Positions 1 to 14,794 are shown, counted from the first letter of the stretch. The stretch: 64,000 nt of DNA from Metapseudomonas otitidis (GCF_900111835.1 NZ_FOJP01000013.1:124001-188000); one strand, 5' to 3'. Program-made: numbers and translations. Notes: a model not told the origin generated them from the sequence alone.

Positions 1-2160
<2,160 letters not shown>

Positions 2161-2168
<8 letters not shown>

Positions 2169-3231
2169 GGGCCACCTCCAGGCAGATATCGACCACGGTG
2201 CGGGTAGCGGCAGGCTTGGCCAGACGGCGGGCAATGGCGCCCATGGCCTTGAGTCGTTCGGGTTGCATCAGTACCTCGGTCAACCGCGCGGCCAGAGTCG
2301 CCGCGTCGGTGGCATGTTGCGGCAGAAGGAAGGCTGCGCCCTCCTTCGCCAGATAATCGGCATTGCGCGACTGGTGGTCGTCGATCGCATGGGGCAGCGG
2401 CACCAGGAACGAGGGCAGCCCGGCGGCGGCCAGTTCGCTGACCGTCAGCGCACCAGAACGGCACACCACCATGTCCGCCCAGGCGTAGGCCCGGGCCATG
2501 TCCTTGATGAAGGGGCCAACCTCGGCCTCTACCCCTGCCGCGCGGTAACGCTCGGCAGTGACTTGATCGTGGTTCTTCCCGGCCTGGTGGAACACCTGCG
2601 GGCGGATGTCCGCCGACACCAGCGCCAGGGCCTCGGGCAACAATTTGTTCAGTGGCTCGGCACCCAGGCTCCCACCCAGCACCAACAGCCGCGGCTGACG
2701 GCCTTCCAGCGCATCACGTGGGGTTTCCAGGAACAGCTCCTCACGCACCGGGTTACCGGTGGTGCGGCGCTTGTCGCTGGCCGCGAAGGTGTCGGGGAAT
2801 GCCTCGCAGATGCGCTTCGCCAAAGGCGCCAGGCTGCGGTTGGCCGTACCGGCCACCGCGTTCTGCTCGTGGATCACCAGCGGTACGCCGGCCAGACGCG
2901 CGGCCAGACCGCCGGGACCGGTGACATAGCCACCCATGCCCAGCACACAGACCGGCTTGAGCTCACGCACCACGCGGCGGGCCTGGAACAGCGAACGCAG
3001 CAACTCGAACGGCGCCTTGAGCAGGGACTTAATACCTTTGCCGCGAAGGCCGCTTACCTGGATCAGGTGCAGCGGCAGGCCGGCCTGGGGCACCAGTTCG
3101 TTCTCGATGCCGCGGGGCGTGCCCAGCCAGTGCACGCTGTAGCCGCGTGCCTGGAATTCGCGGGCACAGGCCAGCGCCGGGAAGACGTGTCCGCCGGTGC
3201 CGCCGGCCATGATCAGCACATTGCCGGTCAT
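2161..3231 (-). CDS. murG: Lipid II synthase, UDP-GlcNAc transferase MurG
   Basis: Peripheral inner-membrane GT28 glycosyltransferase that transfers GlcNAc from UDP-GlcNAc to lipid I, giving lipid II. The 356-residue length is typical. The glycine-rich donor loop GGTGGHV sits at residues 10-16, and the C-terminal half carries the sugar-nucleotide segment with [17 protein letters not shown]. The ATG overlaps the stop of ftsW by four bases and the stop overlaps murC by eight, so the gene is embedded in the coupled dcw transcript. Confidence 0.97.
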
Positions 3232-4436
3232 GTGCGCACCTCCTCTTCCGCGAAGTCGCTCTCGTCGAACTCCACGTCTTCGTTACCCAGGTAGGTCCTG
3301 CGCTCCCACTCGATCCGGAGCAACAGGCCCATGCAGACGCAGCAGATCACCAGGGAGCTACCGCCGTAGCTGAGGAACGGCAGCGTCAGGCCCTTGGTGG
3401 GCAGCAGGCCGACGTTCACACCGATGTTGATGAGCACCTGGCCGATCCACTGGAACGCCAGGCCATAGGCCACGTAGGCCGAGAAATATTGCCGGGCCTT
3501 CTCCGCCCAGAGCCCGATGTACAGCGCGCGTACGCTGACGAACACGAACAGCGCGACGGTGGCCAGGGCGCCGACCATGCCCAGCTCCTCGGCCAGCACG
3601 GCGAACACGAAGTCGGTGTGGGCTTCCGGCAGGTAGAACTGCTTCTGGATGCTGTTGCCCAGGCCGACGCCGAACCACTCGCCACGGCCGAAGGCGATCA
3701 GCGCCTGGCTCAACTGGTAGCCGGCACCGTACTGGTCGGCCCAGGGGTCGATGAAGTTGGTCAGGCGCTGCATCCGGTAGCTCTGGCTGGTCATCACCAG
3801 CACGCCGGCGCCCAGCACCCCAGCAGCCAGGGGAATGAAGCGCACCAGGTTGATGCCACCGAGGAACAGCATGGCGATGCAGGAGCCGACCAGCACCACG
3901 GTGGCCCCGAAGTCCGGTTCCGCCAGCAGCAACACGGCCATGGGGCCGAGCACCAGCATGGGCTTGATGAAGCCGGTGAGCTTGGAGCGCACCTCGTCCT
4001 GCCGGCGCACCAGGTAGCCGGCGATGAACATCACGGTGAACAGCTTGGCCAGCTCCGAGGGCTGCAGGTTGAACAGGCCGAAGCCGATCCAGCGCTTGGC
4101 ACCGTTCACCTCGCGACCAATGCCCGGCAGCAGCACCATGATCAGCAGCACGAACGCCACCAGCATCAGGCGCGCACCGTGGCGCTGCCAGAACGCCATG
4201 GGCACCTGCAGCGTGATGATGCACGCCACGCCGCCAATGGCCAGGTAAATGAGGTGACGAATGCTGTGATAGAGCGGGTTGCCGGACAGGGCCGAGGCCA
4301 CTTCCGAAGAGGCGGAGGTGACCATCACCAGCCCGAGGCCGAGCAGCGCCAGACAACCTGCCAGGAGCGGGAAGTCCAGATCGATGCCGCGGCGGTTGCG
4401 CAGCGGCGACTGCTGGGCGAACAGGCGGGCGAGCAT
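3228..4436 (-). CDS. ftsW: Septal peptidoglycan polymerase FtsW (SEDS family)
   Basis: Multi-pass SEDS glycosyltransferase that polymerises lipid II at the division septum together with its partner transpeptidase FtsI. The 402-residue protein has about ten hydrophobic segments and the SEDS signature features: the PSELAK stretch, the long periplasmic loop with the FGRGEWFGVGLGNS region, and GLTLPFLSYGGSS near the C terminus. The ATG at 4436 overlaps the murD stop by one base (TGATG); a longer in-frame extension would run far into murD and is not credible. The C-terminal acidic tail (EDVEFDESDFAEEE) is cytoplasmic. Confidence 0.96.
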   Translation of the reverse strand: MLARLFAQQSPLRNRRGIDLDFPLLAGCLALLGLGLVMVTSASSEVASALSGNPLYHSIRHLIYLAIGGVACIITLQVPMAFWQRHGARLMLVAFVLLIMVLLPGIGREVNGAKRWIGFGLFNLQPSELAKLFTVMFIAGYLVRRQDEVRSKLTGFIKPMLVLGPMAVLLLAEPDFGATVVLVGSCIAMLFLGGINLVRFIPLAAGVLGAGVLVMTSQSYRMQRLTNFIDPWADQYGAGYQLSQALIAFGRGEWFGVGLGNSIQKQFYLPEAHTDFVFAVLAEELGMVGALATVALFVFVSVRALYIGLWAEKARQYFSAYVAYGLAFQWIGQVLINIGVNVGLLPTKGLTLPFLSYGGSSLVICCVCMGLLLRIEWERRTYLGNEDVEFDESDFAEEEVRT

Positions 4437-5782
4437 CAGGACAGCCCCTCCGCAGCCTGGGCGAACAGGCGCCCGCGCTCTTCGAAGTTCTTGAACATGT
4501 CGAGGCTGGCGCAGGCGGGCGACAGCAGCACCGCATCCCCTTCCCGGGCCAGCTCGGCGCAACGCTGCACGGCCTCATCGAGGGTCTTCACGCGGACCAG
4601 CGGCACTGCATCGCCCAGGGCGGCCGCGATCAACTCGGCATCGCGCCCCAGCAGGACCACGGCGCGGCAATAGCGTGCAACCGGAGCGGTCAGGCCGGAG
4701 AAATCGGCCCCCTTGCCATCCCCACCGGCAATCAGCACCAGCTTGCCGTCGATGTCGGCCCCCAGGCCCTCGATGGCAGCCAGGGCCGCACCGACATTGG
4801 TGGCCTTGGAGTCGTCGTAGTAGGCCACGCCACGCAGCTCGCGAACCCACTGGCAACGGTGAGCGAGGCCGGTGAACGCCCGCAGCGCAGCCAGCATCGG
4901 CTCGAACGGCAGGCCGACGGCATGGCCCAGCGCTAGGGCTGCCAGGGCGTTGGCCTGGTTATGGGCGCCACGGACCTTGAGCTCACGCACCGGCATGAGC
5001 TTCTCGAACTGGTAGGCCAGGTACTTCTCGCCGTCTTCCTCGATGAGGCCGAAGGCTTTGAAATCCGGCTTGTTCAGGCCGAAGCTCCAGCACGGCAGTT
5101 GGTCGGCCACCAGCGGGCGGGACAGCGCATCGCCACGGTTCACCACCACCTGGCGGGCGCCACGGAAGATGCGGTGCTTGGCGAGGTGATAGGCCTGCAT
5201 GTCGGCGTAGCGGTCCATATGGTCTTCGCTGACGTTGAGCACCGTGGCCACCTCGGCATTCAGCCGCTCGGTGGTTTCCAGCTGGAAGCTGGACAGCTCC
5301 ATCACGTACAGCTCGATGTCATCGGCCAACAGGTCCAGCGCCGGCGTACCGAGGTTTCCTCCCACCGCAACCCGCTTGCCGGCCGCGCGCGCCATGTCCC
5401 CAACCAGGGTGGTGACGGTGCTCTTGGCGTTGGAGCCGGTGATCGCGACGATGGGCGCCTTGGCGTGGCGGGCGAACAGTTCGATGTCGCCCGACAACTT
5501 CACACCGCGCTTGGCCGCTTCCTGCAGGGCCGGGGTGGCGAGGGCCAGTCCGGGGCTCACGTACAGCTCCTGCGCGCGGCAGAGGAACTCCACGTCCAGC
5601 TCGCCGCAACGCACTTCGACCTGCGGGAACTGGAGGCGCAGCGTCGCCAGCTCCGGCGGGTTCTCGCGGGTGTCGGCGACCGCGAACGGCACGCCCTGGC
5701 GCGCCAGGAAGCGCACCAGGGACATGCCGCTCTTGCCGAGGCCGACAACGATGCGGAAGTGGTCGGAAGCGATCAGGCTCAT
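4436..5782 (-). CDS. murD: UDP-N-acetylmuramoyl-L-alanine--D-glutamate ligase
   Basis: Adds D-glutamate to UDP-MurNAc-L-Ala in the cytoplasm. The 448-residue protein has the N-terminal dinucleotide-like fold with GLGKSG (14-19), the ATP loop GSNAKST (116-122), where most Mur ligases have GTNGKST, and the C-terminal DDSKATN and LIAGGDGKG motifs. The Asn-Ala form of the loop is, from memory, normal for Pseudomonas MurD. It follows mraY after a seven-base gap and overlaps ftsW by one base. Confidence 0.97.
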   Translation of the reverse strand: MSLIASDHFRIVVGLGKSGMSLVRFLARQGVPFAVADTRENPPELATLRLQFPQVEVRCGELDVEFLCRAQELYVSPGLALATPALQEAAKRGVKLSGDIELFARHAKAPIVAITGSNAKSTVTTLVGDMARAAGKRVAVGGNLGTPALDLLADDIELYVMELSSFQLETTERLNAEVATVLNVSEDHMDRYADMQAYHLAKHRIFRGARQVVVNRGDALSRPLVADQLPCWSFGLNKPDFKAFGLIEEDGEKYLAYQFEKLMPVRELKVRGAHNQANALAALALGHAVGLPFEPMLAALRAFTGLAHRCQWVRELRGVAYYDDSKATNVGAALAAIEGLGADIDGKLVLIAGGDGKGADFSGLTAPVARYCRAVVLLGRDAELIAAALGDAVPLVRVKTLDEAVQRCAELAREGDAVLLSPACASLDMFKNFEERGRLFAQAAEGLS

Positions 5783-5789
5783 GCTGTCC

Positions 5790-6872
5790 TCAACGCAGTT
5801 TCAGGGTGGCCAGGCCGATCAGCACGAGGATCACGGTGATGATCCAGAAGCGCACGATCACGCGGGGCTCGGGCCAGCCCTTGAGTTCGAAATGGTGGTG
5901 AATGGGCGCCATGCGGAACACGCGGCGGCCGGTGAGCTTGAACGAGGCGACCTGGATCATCACGGACAGGGTTTCCATGACGAACACGCCCCCCATGATG
6001 AACAGCACCACTTCCTGGCGCACAATCACAGCGATGGTGCCCAGAGCGGCACCCAGCGCCAGGGCGCCAACGTCGCCCATGAAGACCTGGGCCGGGTAGG
6101 TGTTGAACCAGAGGAAGCCGAGGCCGGCGCCCACCAGGGCGGCACAGAACACGATCAGCTCGCCTGCACCCGGTACATAGGGGATCAGCAGGTATTCGGC
6201 GAATTTGATGTTGCCGGAGAGGTAGCAGAAGATCCCCAGCGCACCGCCGACCATCACGGTCGGCATGATCGCCAGGCCATCCAGGCCGTCGGTGAGGTTC
6301 ACCGCGTTGCTGGAGCCGACGATCACGAAATAGGTCAGCACGATGAAGCCGACACCCAGCGGGATGCCCACATCCTTCACCAGCGGCAGGATCAGGGTGG
6401 TCTCGGCCGGCGTGGTGGCGGTCATATAAAGGAAGACGGCTGCAGCGATGCCGAACACCGACTGCCAGAAGTACTTCCAGCGGCTCGGCAGACCACGGGA
6501 GTTCTTCTCGATCACCTTGCGGTAGTCATCCACCCAGCCAATGGCACCGAACAGCAGGGTGACGGCGAGCACCACCCAGACGTAGCGGTTCGACAGGTCG
6601 GCCCACAGCAGTGTGCTGATGCCGATGGCCGTGAGGATCAGCGCGCCGCCCATGGTGGGGGTACCGGACTTGGACAGGTGCGATTGCGGGCCGTCATTGC
6701 GCACGGATTGGCCGATCTGGCGGATCTGCAAGGTGCGGATCATCCAGGGACCGAGCCAGAGCGACAGCGACAGGGCCGTCAGGACGCCGAGAATCCCGCG
6801 CAGGGTCAGGTACTGGAATACGCCGAACCCTTTGTAGAACTGTTGCAGGTACTCAGCGAGCAGCAGCAGCAT
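5790..6872 (-). CDS. mraY: Phospho-N-acetylmuramoyl-pentapeptide transferase MraY
   Basis: Polytopic inner-membrane enzyme that moves phospho-MurNAc-pentapeptide onto undecaprenyl phosphate, making lipid I. The 360-residue length matches the family exactly. Ten hydrophobic helices are visible, with the catalytic and Mg-binding stretches [28 protein letters not shown] and the HHH-containing loop ([12 protein letters not shown]) near the C terminus. It starts two bases after the murF stop and ends seven bases before murD, so it is part of the same transcript. Confidence 0.98.
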   Translation of the reverse strand: MLLLLAEYLQQFYKGFGVFQYLTLRGILGVLTALSLSLWLGPWMIRTLQIRQIGQSVRNDGPQSHLSKSGTPTMGGALILTAIGISTLLWADLSNRYVWVVLAVTLLFGAIGWVDDYRKVIEKNSRGLPSRWKYFWQSVFGIAAAVFLYMTATTPAETTLILPLVKDVGIPLGVGFIVLTYFVIVGSSNAVNLTDGLDGLAIMPTVMVGGALGIFCYLSGNIKFAEYLLIPYVPGAGELIVFCAALVGAGLGFLWFNTYPAQVFMGDVGALALGAALGTIAVIVRQEVVLFIMGGVFVMETLSVMIQVASFKLTGRRVFRMAPIHHHFELKGWPEPRVIVRFWIITVILVLIGLATLKLR

Positions 6873-6874
6873 GA

Positions 6875-8239
6875 TTAGTGAGCCTCCCCCGTCCCGCAGA
6901 AGGCCGCGACGACCTTGTCCATCGCCGCGCTACGGGAACCTTTGATCAGAATGGTGGTGTTTGCGTCCTGCTCGCCGGACAGCGCCTCGATCAGGCTGGC
7001 CTGGTCGGCGAAATGGCGGCCGCCTGCGCCGAACGCCTCGACGGCGTGGCGCATCAGGGGGCCAACGGCGTAGAGCGAGCTGACCTTGCCCCGCGCGTGG
7101 AGCCCCACGTCGCGGTGGCCCTGTTCGGCCCATTCGCCCAGTTCACCCATGTCCCCCAGCACCAGGACGGTGCGGCCGGAAAAGCCGGCGAGTATATCAA
7201 CGGCGGCCATCATCGACGCGGGGTTGGCGTTGTAGCTGTCGTCGATCACCCGCATGCCGCTCGTCGCCAACTGCGCTACGGTGCGGCCCTTGACCGGTTG
7301 CAGGTTCTGCAGCCCCTCGCGGATGCCGACCAGCGGCACACCCAGGGCGTGGGCAGCGGCAGCGGCAGCCAGGGCATTGGCCACGTTGTGCAGGCCCAGC
7401 AGGTTGAGCTGGATGTCCGCCTCGCCAGCCACGCCCACCAGGCGGAAGCCCATGCAGCCGCGGGCGTCGCGCACGATGGACTCGGCCCGTAGGTCGGCAC
7501 GGGCGTCGTTCAGGGCAAAACTCAGTACCGGGCGGCCGGCAGCACGCTCGCGCCAGGTCTCGAAGGCTTTGTCGTCACGGTTGAGCACGGCGGTGCCGTC
7601 GCTCGCCAGGCCTTCGAGGATTTCCCCCTTGGCCAGGACGATCTTTTCCGGCCCGCCGAATTCGCCAACATGGGCGTTACCGGCGTTGTTGATGATCGCC
7701 ACGTGCGGACGGGTGAGGCCAACGGTGTAGGCGATCTCGCCCACGCGGGAAGCGCCCAGCTCGATGACGGCGCTGCGGTGCTCGGGAGCGAGCTCCAGCA
7801 GGGTCAGCGGTGCGCCGAGGTCATTGTTCAGATTACCCCGGGTAGCCAGTACCGGCCCCTGGGTACGCAGGATGCTGGCGAGCATCTCCTTGACGGTGGT
7901 CTTGCCGCTGGAACCGGTCACCGCCGCGACACGTCCAGTGAAGGCGTCGCGATTGAGCGCACCCAGTCGCCCGAGGGCCTCGCGGGCATCGGCCACCACC
8001 AACTGCGGCAGGCCGACACCGTCGACCACACGCTCCACCAACGCAGCGACGGCGCCCTTGGCGGCCACGTCAGCCAGATAGTCATGGCCGTCGAACTTCG
8101 GCCCGGTCAGGGCGATGAACAGCTGGCCTGCCTCGACACGTCGGCTGTCGGTGGACACCGAGGTGAACGTGGCGTCTTCGCCAACGAGCCGCCCCGCCAA
8201 GGGGGACTGCAGGCTGCTGAGGCGGAAGGCTTCGATCAT
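6875..8239 (-). CDS. murF: UDP-MurNAc-tripeptide--D-Ala-D-Ala ligase
   Basis: Joins the D-Ala-D-Ala made by Ddl to the UDP-MurNAc-tripeptide, completing the pentapeptide precursor. The protein has 454 residues with the ATP loop GSSGKTT (109-115) and the later segments [13 protein letters not shown] and [16 protein letters not shown] typical of MurF. Its ATG overlaps the murE stop by four bases, which sets the start. It works in the cytoplasm directly upstream of MraY in the pathway and in the gene order. Confidence 0.97.
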   Translation of the reverse strand: MIEAFRLSSLQSPLAGRLVGEDATFTSVSTDSRRVEAGQLFIALTGPKFDGHDYLADVAAKGAVAALVERVVDGVGLPQLVVADAREALGRLGALNRDAFTGRVAAVTGSSGKTTVKEMLASILRTQGPVLATRGNLNNDLGAPLTLLELAPEHRSAVIELGASRVGEIAYTVGLTRPHVAIINNAGNAHVGEFGGPEKIVLAKGEILEGLASDGTAVLNRDDKAFETWRERAAGRPVLSFALNDARADLRAESIVRDARGCMGFRLVGVAGEADIQLNLLGLHNVANALAAAAAAHALGVPLVGIREGLQNLQPVKGRTVAQLATSGMRVIDDSYNANPASMMAAVDILAGFSGRTVLVLGDMGELGEWAEQGHRDVGLHARGKVSSLYAVGPLMRHAVEAFGAGGRHFADQASLIEALSGEQDANTTILIKGSRSAAMDKVVAAFCGTGEAH

Positions 8240-9695
8240 GGGCGCTCCCAGGTGGACAAGGCGTGTTCGGCTTCGACGAGATCGGAGAACGGCAGGCGCT
8301 CACCCTGGATCTCCTGGTAATCCTCATGCCCCTTGCCCGCCAGCAGGACGACATCGTCGACACCGGCCGATGCGATCAACTGCGCAATGGCAGTGCCACG
8401 GCCATGGACGAACTCGACATTGGCCGGCTCGGCAAAGCCAGGGCGGATGTCATCGAAGATGCGGGCCGGGTCTTCTGTGCGCGGGTTGTCGTCGGTGACC
8501 AGCACGGCATCGGCCAGACGCTCGGCCACCGCAGCCATCAGCGGGCGCTTGCCACGGTCCCGGTCACCGCCACAGCCGAACAGGCAGAGCAGGCGGCCGC
8601 GCGCGTGGGGGCGCAGGGCTTCGAGCACCTTCTCAAGGGCATCTGGGGTGTGGGCGTAGTCGACCACCACCAGTGGTTTTTCACCGCCGCCCAGGCGCTG
8701 CATCCGGCCTTCCGGCCCTTGCAGTTCGGGCAGCACGGCCAGTACATCGCCCAGGGGGTAGCCCATGCCCAGCAGGGCACCGACCACGGCCAGCAGGTTG
8801 CTCAGGTTGAAGCGACCCAGCAGCGGGCTGCGCAGCAGGCCTTCTCCCTGGGGCGTGATGATGTGGGCGCGGACGCCATCGTCGTCGAATGAGGCTTCGC
8901 GGCAATAAAGGAAGGCTTCCGGATCGATCTGGCTGTAGCCGATGAGGCGAGCATCGTGCTCGCGACCAGCCAGTTCACGGCCGAACGCGTCGTCCAGGTT
9001 GATCACCCGGCAGCGCAGGTCCGGCCAGTCGAACAGGCGGGCCTTGGCGGCGCCGTAGGCTTCCATCGAGCCGTGATAGTCCAGGTGGTCGCGGGACAGG
9101 TTGGTGAACACTGCCACGTCGAACGCGAGCGCTGCCACCCTCCCCTGCTCCAGGCCATGGGAAGACACTTCCATCGCCACTGCACGGGCACCGGCCTGCT
9201 TGAGGCGGGCCAGGGTGGCCTGGACGGCAAGGGGATCCGGCGTGGTGTGACGGCCGCTCTCCAGCTCTCCGTGGAAGCCGGTACCGAGGGTGCCGACGAT
9301 GCCACACCGCTCGCCCAGTCGATCCAGGGCCTGAGCCACGAGCTGGCTGACGCTGGTCTTGCCGTTGGTGCCGGTCACGCCGACCAGGTCCAGCGCACGG
9401 CTGGGCTCGCCGTAGAAGCGACCGGCAATGGCCGAAAGCTGGCCAGCCAGTCCCTTGATGGGAATCAGTTCGGCCTGGGCAGACGCAGGCAGATCAGGGG
9501 CGGACTCGCTTTCATACGCGACCGCCGCCGCGCCCCGGGCGAGGGCATCGGCGATGTGCAGGCGGCCATCGTGCTGGCCGCCGGGGACGGCCAGGAACAG
9601 GTCACCGGGGAGCACCTTGCGGCTATCCAGGGTGAGTTCACGGATCAGCGCAGCACCCTGCGCCTGGGGAAGCAGTTGATTCAATGGCATGGGCA

Positions 9696-9696
<1 letters not shown>
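8236..9696 (-). CDS. murE: UDP-MurNAc-dipeptide--meso-diaminopimelate ligase
   Basis: Adds the third peptide residue to UDP-MurNAc-L-Ala-D-Glu. The 486-residue protein has the ATP loop GTNGKTS (109-115) and the DNPR signature (403-406), which in this family marks specificity for meso-diaminopimelate rather than lysine. The ATG at 9696 overlaps the ftsI stop by one base; a second ATG two codons later (9690) is also possible. A longer extension into ftsI is only an open frame caused by high GC. Confidence 0.97.
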
Positions 9697-11715
<2,019 letters not shown>

Positions 11716-11719
<4 letters not shown>

Positions 11720-12663
11720 CGCAGTTTCTCCGCCACGCGCATCACTGCGCTGCGGGAGCGGGGATTGGCCTTGAGTTCCGCCTCGGAGGCGTACTGGGGC
11801 TTGCCGAGCAGTCGCAGACGCGGCTCGAACACGGCCTGGCGCACGGGCAGGTCGCGGGGCAGGTTGTCCGCCTCGCCCTTGACCTGGCGGCGCATGAATT
11901 GTTTGACGATGCGGTCTTCCAGCGAGTGGAAACTGATCACCACCAGGCGACCGCCGATGGCGAGGCTGTCCAGCGCAGCCTGCAGGCCGCGCTCGAGATC
12001 GCCCAACTCGTTGTTGATGTGGATTCGAATGCCCTGGAAGGCACGGGTCGCAGGGTTCTTGCCCTTCTCCCAGGCCGGGTTGGCAGCGGCGATCACGGCC
12101 GCCAGGTCGGCGGTACGTTCGAAGGGGCGCTCGGCACGTCGCTGCACGATGGCACGGGCCATGCGGCGGGCGAAGCGCTCCTCACCGTACTCCTTGAGCA
12201 CGTGGCTGATCTCGTCTTCGCTCGCCGTGGCGATCCACTGCGCTGCGCTCTGACCACGCTCGGGATCCATGCGCATGTCCAGCGGGCCATCGTTGAGGAA
12301 GCTGAAGCCGCGCTCGGCATCATCCAGCTGCGGAGACGAGACCCCGAGGTCCAGCAGGACGCCATCGACCTGGCCGACCAGCCCGCGCTCGGCGAGCTCC
12401 TCGCCAAGCTCGGCAAAGCTGCGCTGCACAATGACAAAGCGGCCGTCTTCGGCCGCCAGCGCTTGCCCCGTGGAGATGGCTTGGGGGTCTTTGTCGAATC
12501 CGAGAAGCCGCCCATCGCTACCGAGATGCCGAAGGATGAGCCGACTGTGACCGCCACGCCCGAAGGTGCCATCGAGGTAGCAGCCGTCCGCACGCACAGC
12601 GAGGCATTCAACGGCCTCGTCGAGCAGGACAGTGATGTGGCGGAAGCTGCTTTCAATGCTCAC
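11716..12663 (-). CDS. rsmH: 16S rRNA (cytosine-1402-N4)-methyltransferase
   Basis: SAM-dependent enzyme (formerly MraW) that methylates N4 of C1402 in 16S rRNA; RsmI, also in this window, modifies the ribose of the same nucleotide. The 315-residue protein has the SAM loop [11 protein letters not shown] at about 31-41, [15 protein letters not shown] in the middle and [16 protein letters not shown] near the end. It is the second gene of the dcw cluster, overlapping mraZ and ftsL by four bases each. Confidence 0.97.
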
Positions 12664-13115
12664 AGGATAAGGTCACGCAGTTCGTCCGGCAGGCCGCCGG
12701 GTTGTTTTATGGCCAGGAGATCAGCGTCGGAAACGGCGTTCCAGGCGTCTTCATCCCAGATCTGGAATTTGTTCAGTTGCCCCACCAGCATCGCTTTCTT
12801 GTCCAGCCCGGCGTACTCACGCAGACGGGGCGGAACCAGGAAACGGCCGTTGCCATCCAGTTCGAGATCAACCGCGTTGCCGATCAGCAAACGCTGCAGG
12901 CGGCGCGTTTCTTCACGCAGGGAAGGCAACTCGCGAAGCTTGGCTTCAATGATTTCCCACTCGGGGAGGGGGTAGAGGGTCAAGCAACGGTCAACCGCAT
13001 CGATAGTCACGATGAGCTGCCCAGCACAACGCGAAAGAAGCTCGTCGCGATACCGACTCGGCATCGCGATGCGCCCCTTGGCATCGAGACTGATGGCATT
13101 TGCTCCGCGAAACAC
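12660..13115 (-). CDS. mraZ: Transcriptional regulator MraZ
   Basis: First gene of the dcw cluster, an AbrB-like DNA-binding protein that in E. coli represses its own promoter by binding direct repeats. The 151 residues hold two related SpoVT/AbrB-type half-domains with [14 protein letters not shown] near the N terminus and [15 protein letters not shown] in the second half. The start codon is GTG, preceded by a purine-rich AGGGGAA. Three GTGG-type repeats at ten-base spacing lie 42-66 bases upstream, consistent with autoregulation. Confidence 0.95.
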   Translation of the reverse strand: MFRGANAISLDAKGRIAMPSRYRDELLSRCAGQLIVTIDAVDRCLTLYPLPEWEIIEAKLRELPSLREETRRLQRLLIGNAVDLELDGNGRFLVPPRLREYAGLDKKAMLVGQLNKFQIWDEDAWNAVSDADLLAIKQPGGLPDELRDLIL

Positions 13116-13156
13116 GGCTGCGCTTCCCCTGAATTAGGCTATCCGTACCAATTAAT

Positions 13157-13219
13157 CCCACTTCTACCCACTTTCCACCACTCGCGCACACTATAGAAAT
13201 GGCTCCGCCCCACCGTCAA
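13157..13219 (-). promoter_or_regulatory. dcw cluster promoter with MraZ-box repeats
   Basis: Reading the minus strand, TTGACG (13214-13219) and TATAGT (13190-13195) form a sigma70-type promoter with an 18-base spacer. Just downstream are three direct repeats spaced exactly ten bases: GTGGT (13177-13181), GTGGG (13167-13171) and GTGGG (13157-13161). MraZ in E. coli recognises TGGGN repeats with five-base gaps, so these are candidate MraZ boxes overlapping the start of transcription. A fourth GTGGG lies inside the promoter spacer (13209-13213). Confidence 0.85.
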
Positions 13220-13432
13220 GGCGCGCCAGAACGGAAAATTCCTTATGGGACGGTGATTTAGAGAACTTTTTGGCGAAGCGGAGGGAGTTTTTCAGTGTGT
13301 TTCGGAATGAAAAATCAGCGCCAACAATGACCCTGATATGCAAACTTAAAGTAGTTTCTTAAGAGTTGGGGTTTCTGAAATTTCAGACAGGAGGCAAGGC
13401 GGGGTATTTCTGAGGGGAAAGTGGGGAAAAGT
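13220..13432. other. Non-coding gap between the mraZ promoter and rnpB
   Basis: This AT-richer stretch has no credible gene on either strand. Its right end (13421-13440) is a run of three purine-rich ten-base units read on the plus strand, described under findings. I see no strong hairpin plus T-run that would terminate rnpB. Confidence 0.6.
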
Positions 13433-13788
13433 GGAGAGTCGATCTGTAAGCCGGGTTCTGTCGTGGACAGTCATTCATCTACGGCTGCCATCACTGACAG
13501 CCTTTAGCAACCTACCCGAATCCGACGCGGGCCACGCCAAGGATTCCTATTTGGTCTTGCTCCGAGTGGGGTTTACCTAGCCACGAACTGTTACCAGTCG
13601 TGCGGTGCGCTCTTACCGCACCTTTTCACCCTTACCGGCGCTTGCGCGCTTAGGCGGTTATTTTCTGCGGCACTTTCCGTAGGCTCTCGCCTCCCAGGCG
13701 TTACCTGGCACTCTGCCCTATGGAGCCCGGACTTTCCTCCCTCCCGAAATCGCGAACGAAACGGGACAGCGACTGTCCGATCGACTCT
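13433..13788 (-). ncRNA. rnpB: RNase P RNA (class A)
   Basis: Catalytic RNA that matures the 5' end of tRNAs with the RnpA protein. On the minus strand the sequence starts AGAGTCGATCGG, then has the near-universal GAGGAAAGTCCGGGCTCC element, the AGGGTGAAAAGGTGCGGTAAGAG region, and ends with the ACAGAACCCGGCTTACAG block pairing the two termini (AGAGTCGATC with GATCGACTCT). The length, about 356 nt, is normal for class A. Ends are inferred from the terminal helix. Confidence 0.96.
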
Positions 13789-13797
13789 CCGGCGCGA

Positions 13798-13826
13798 AGG
13801 TTAGCGGCAGACCGCCCAGGACACAA
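13798..13826 (-). promoter_or_regulatory. Putative rnpB promoter
   Basis: On the minus strand TTGTGT (13821-13826) and TAACCT (13798-13803) are separated by 17 bases and sit ten bases upstream of the rnpB 5' end. The -35 element lies against the 3' end of rsmI. Confidence 0.55.
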
Positions 13827-13828
13827 GC

Positions 13829-14707
13829 TCAGGAATCAGCCTGGCGCTCCAGTGCGGCCTGATAAAGGAGGTTCTTGCGCACGCCGGTGATCTCCGCGGC
13901 CAAGGCTGCCGCACGCTTCACCGGGAGTTCGCCCAGCAGAAGATCCAGTACGCGCAACGCCTCGCCACTGATCGCATCTTCTCCTTCAGGAGCCTGCCAA
14001 CCGGTTACAAGCAGCACGCATTCACCTCGCTGCTGATTGCTGTCGGCAGCGATCCATTCGGCCAACTCACCGAGCGGCGCCCCCCTCAGCGTCTCGAACG
14101 TCTTGGTGAGTTCACGGGCAAGTACGGCATGGCGATCCTTGCCAAACAGCGACGCCATGTCCTGGACCGACTCCAGGACGCGATGAGGTGCCTCATAGAA
14201 GATGAGCGTGCGCGGCTCTTCCTTTAATAGTTCCAGCCGCCCCCTTCGCGCCGCCGCCTTCGCCGGCAGGAAACCCTCGAAGATGAAACGATCGGATGGC
14301 AGACCAGCAGCCGATAGCGCTGCGATCAGCGCACTGGGTCCGGGTACTGGTACCACCTCGATACCGGCCGCGCGCACCTGTCGTACCAGGTGATAGCCCG
14401 GGTCTGAGATCAGGGGCGTTCCCGCATCCGAAATCAGCGCGACGTCATCTCCCGCCAGCAACCGAGCCACGAAGCGGCCGCCCTGCTCACGTTCGTTATG
14501 GTCATGACAGGCCGCGAGGGCCGTGGTGATTCCGAAATGCTGCAGGAGGCGGATCGAGTGACGCGTATCCTCCGCTGCGATCAGGGCCACTTCCCGCAGG
14601 GTGCGCAAGGCTCTCGGGCTGATGTCATCGAGGTTACCGATGGGTGTGGCGACCACGTAGAGCTTGCCGGGCTGAGCGGCAGCAACGGAAGACGTGGAAA
14701 GAGTCAC
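13829..14707 (-). CDS. rsmI: 16S rRNA (cytidine-1402-2'-O)-methyltransferase
   Basis: SAM-dependent tetrapyrrole-methylase-fold enzyme that 2'-O-methylates C1402 of 16S rRNA. The 292 residues contain the N-terminal [12 protein letters not shown], the AEDTRHS segment and [12 protein letters not shown], all classic for RsmI (YraL). The GTG start at 14707 has a GAGGTGA ribosome site five bases upstream. It is divergent from lpoA, the same arrangement as in many gammaproteobacteria, and lies 40 bases upstream of rnpB. Confidence 0.95.
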   Translation of the reverse strand: MTLSTSSVAAAQPGKLYVVATPIGNLDDISPRALRTLREVALIAAEDTRHSIRLLQHFGITTALAACHDHNEREQGGRFVARLLAGDDVALISDAGTPLISDPGYHLVRQVRAAGIEVVPVPGPSALIAALSAAGLPSDRFIFEGFLPAKAAARRGRLELLKEEPRTLIFYEAPHRVLESVQDMASLFGKDRHAVLARELTKTFETLRGAPLGELAEWIAADSNQQRGECVLLVTGWQAPEGEDAISGEALRVLDLLLGELPVKRAAALAAEITGVRKNLLYQAALERQADS

Positions 14708-14738
14708 AGGTCACCTCGGAATAAACTGAAAGGCGCGC

Positions 14739-14794
14739 ATTGTAGCCCGTTTCCAGCCACCGACATCGCACCCCGCCCGCCCCTCCGGTACAAT
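14739..14794. promoter_or_regulatory. Divergent rsmI / lpoA promoter region
   Basis: The 122-base gap between the two start codons has a TACAAT -10-like hexamer for each direction: minus strand at 14739-14744 toward rsmI and plus strand at 14789-14794 toward lpoA. Neither has a good -35 partner, so the exact promoters are uncertain. Confidence 0.4.
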
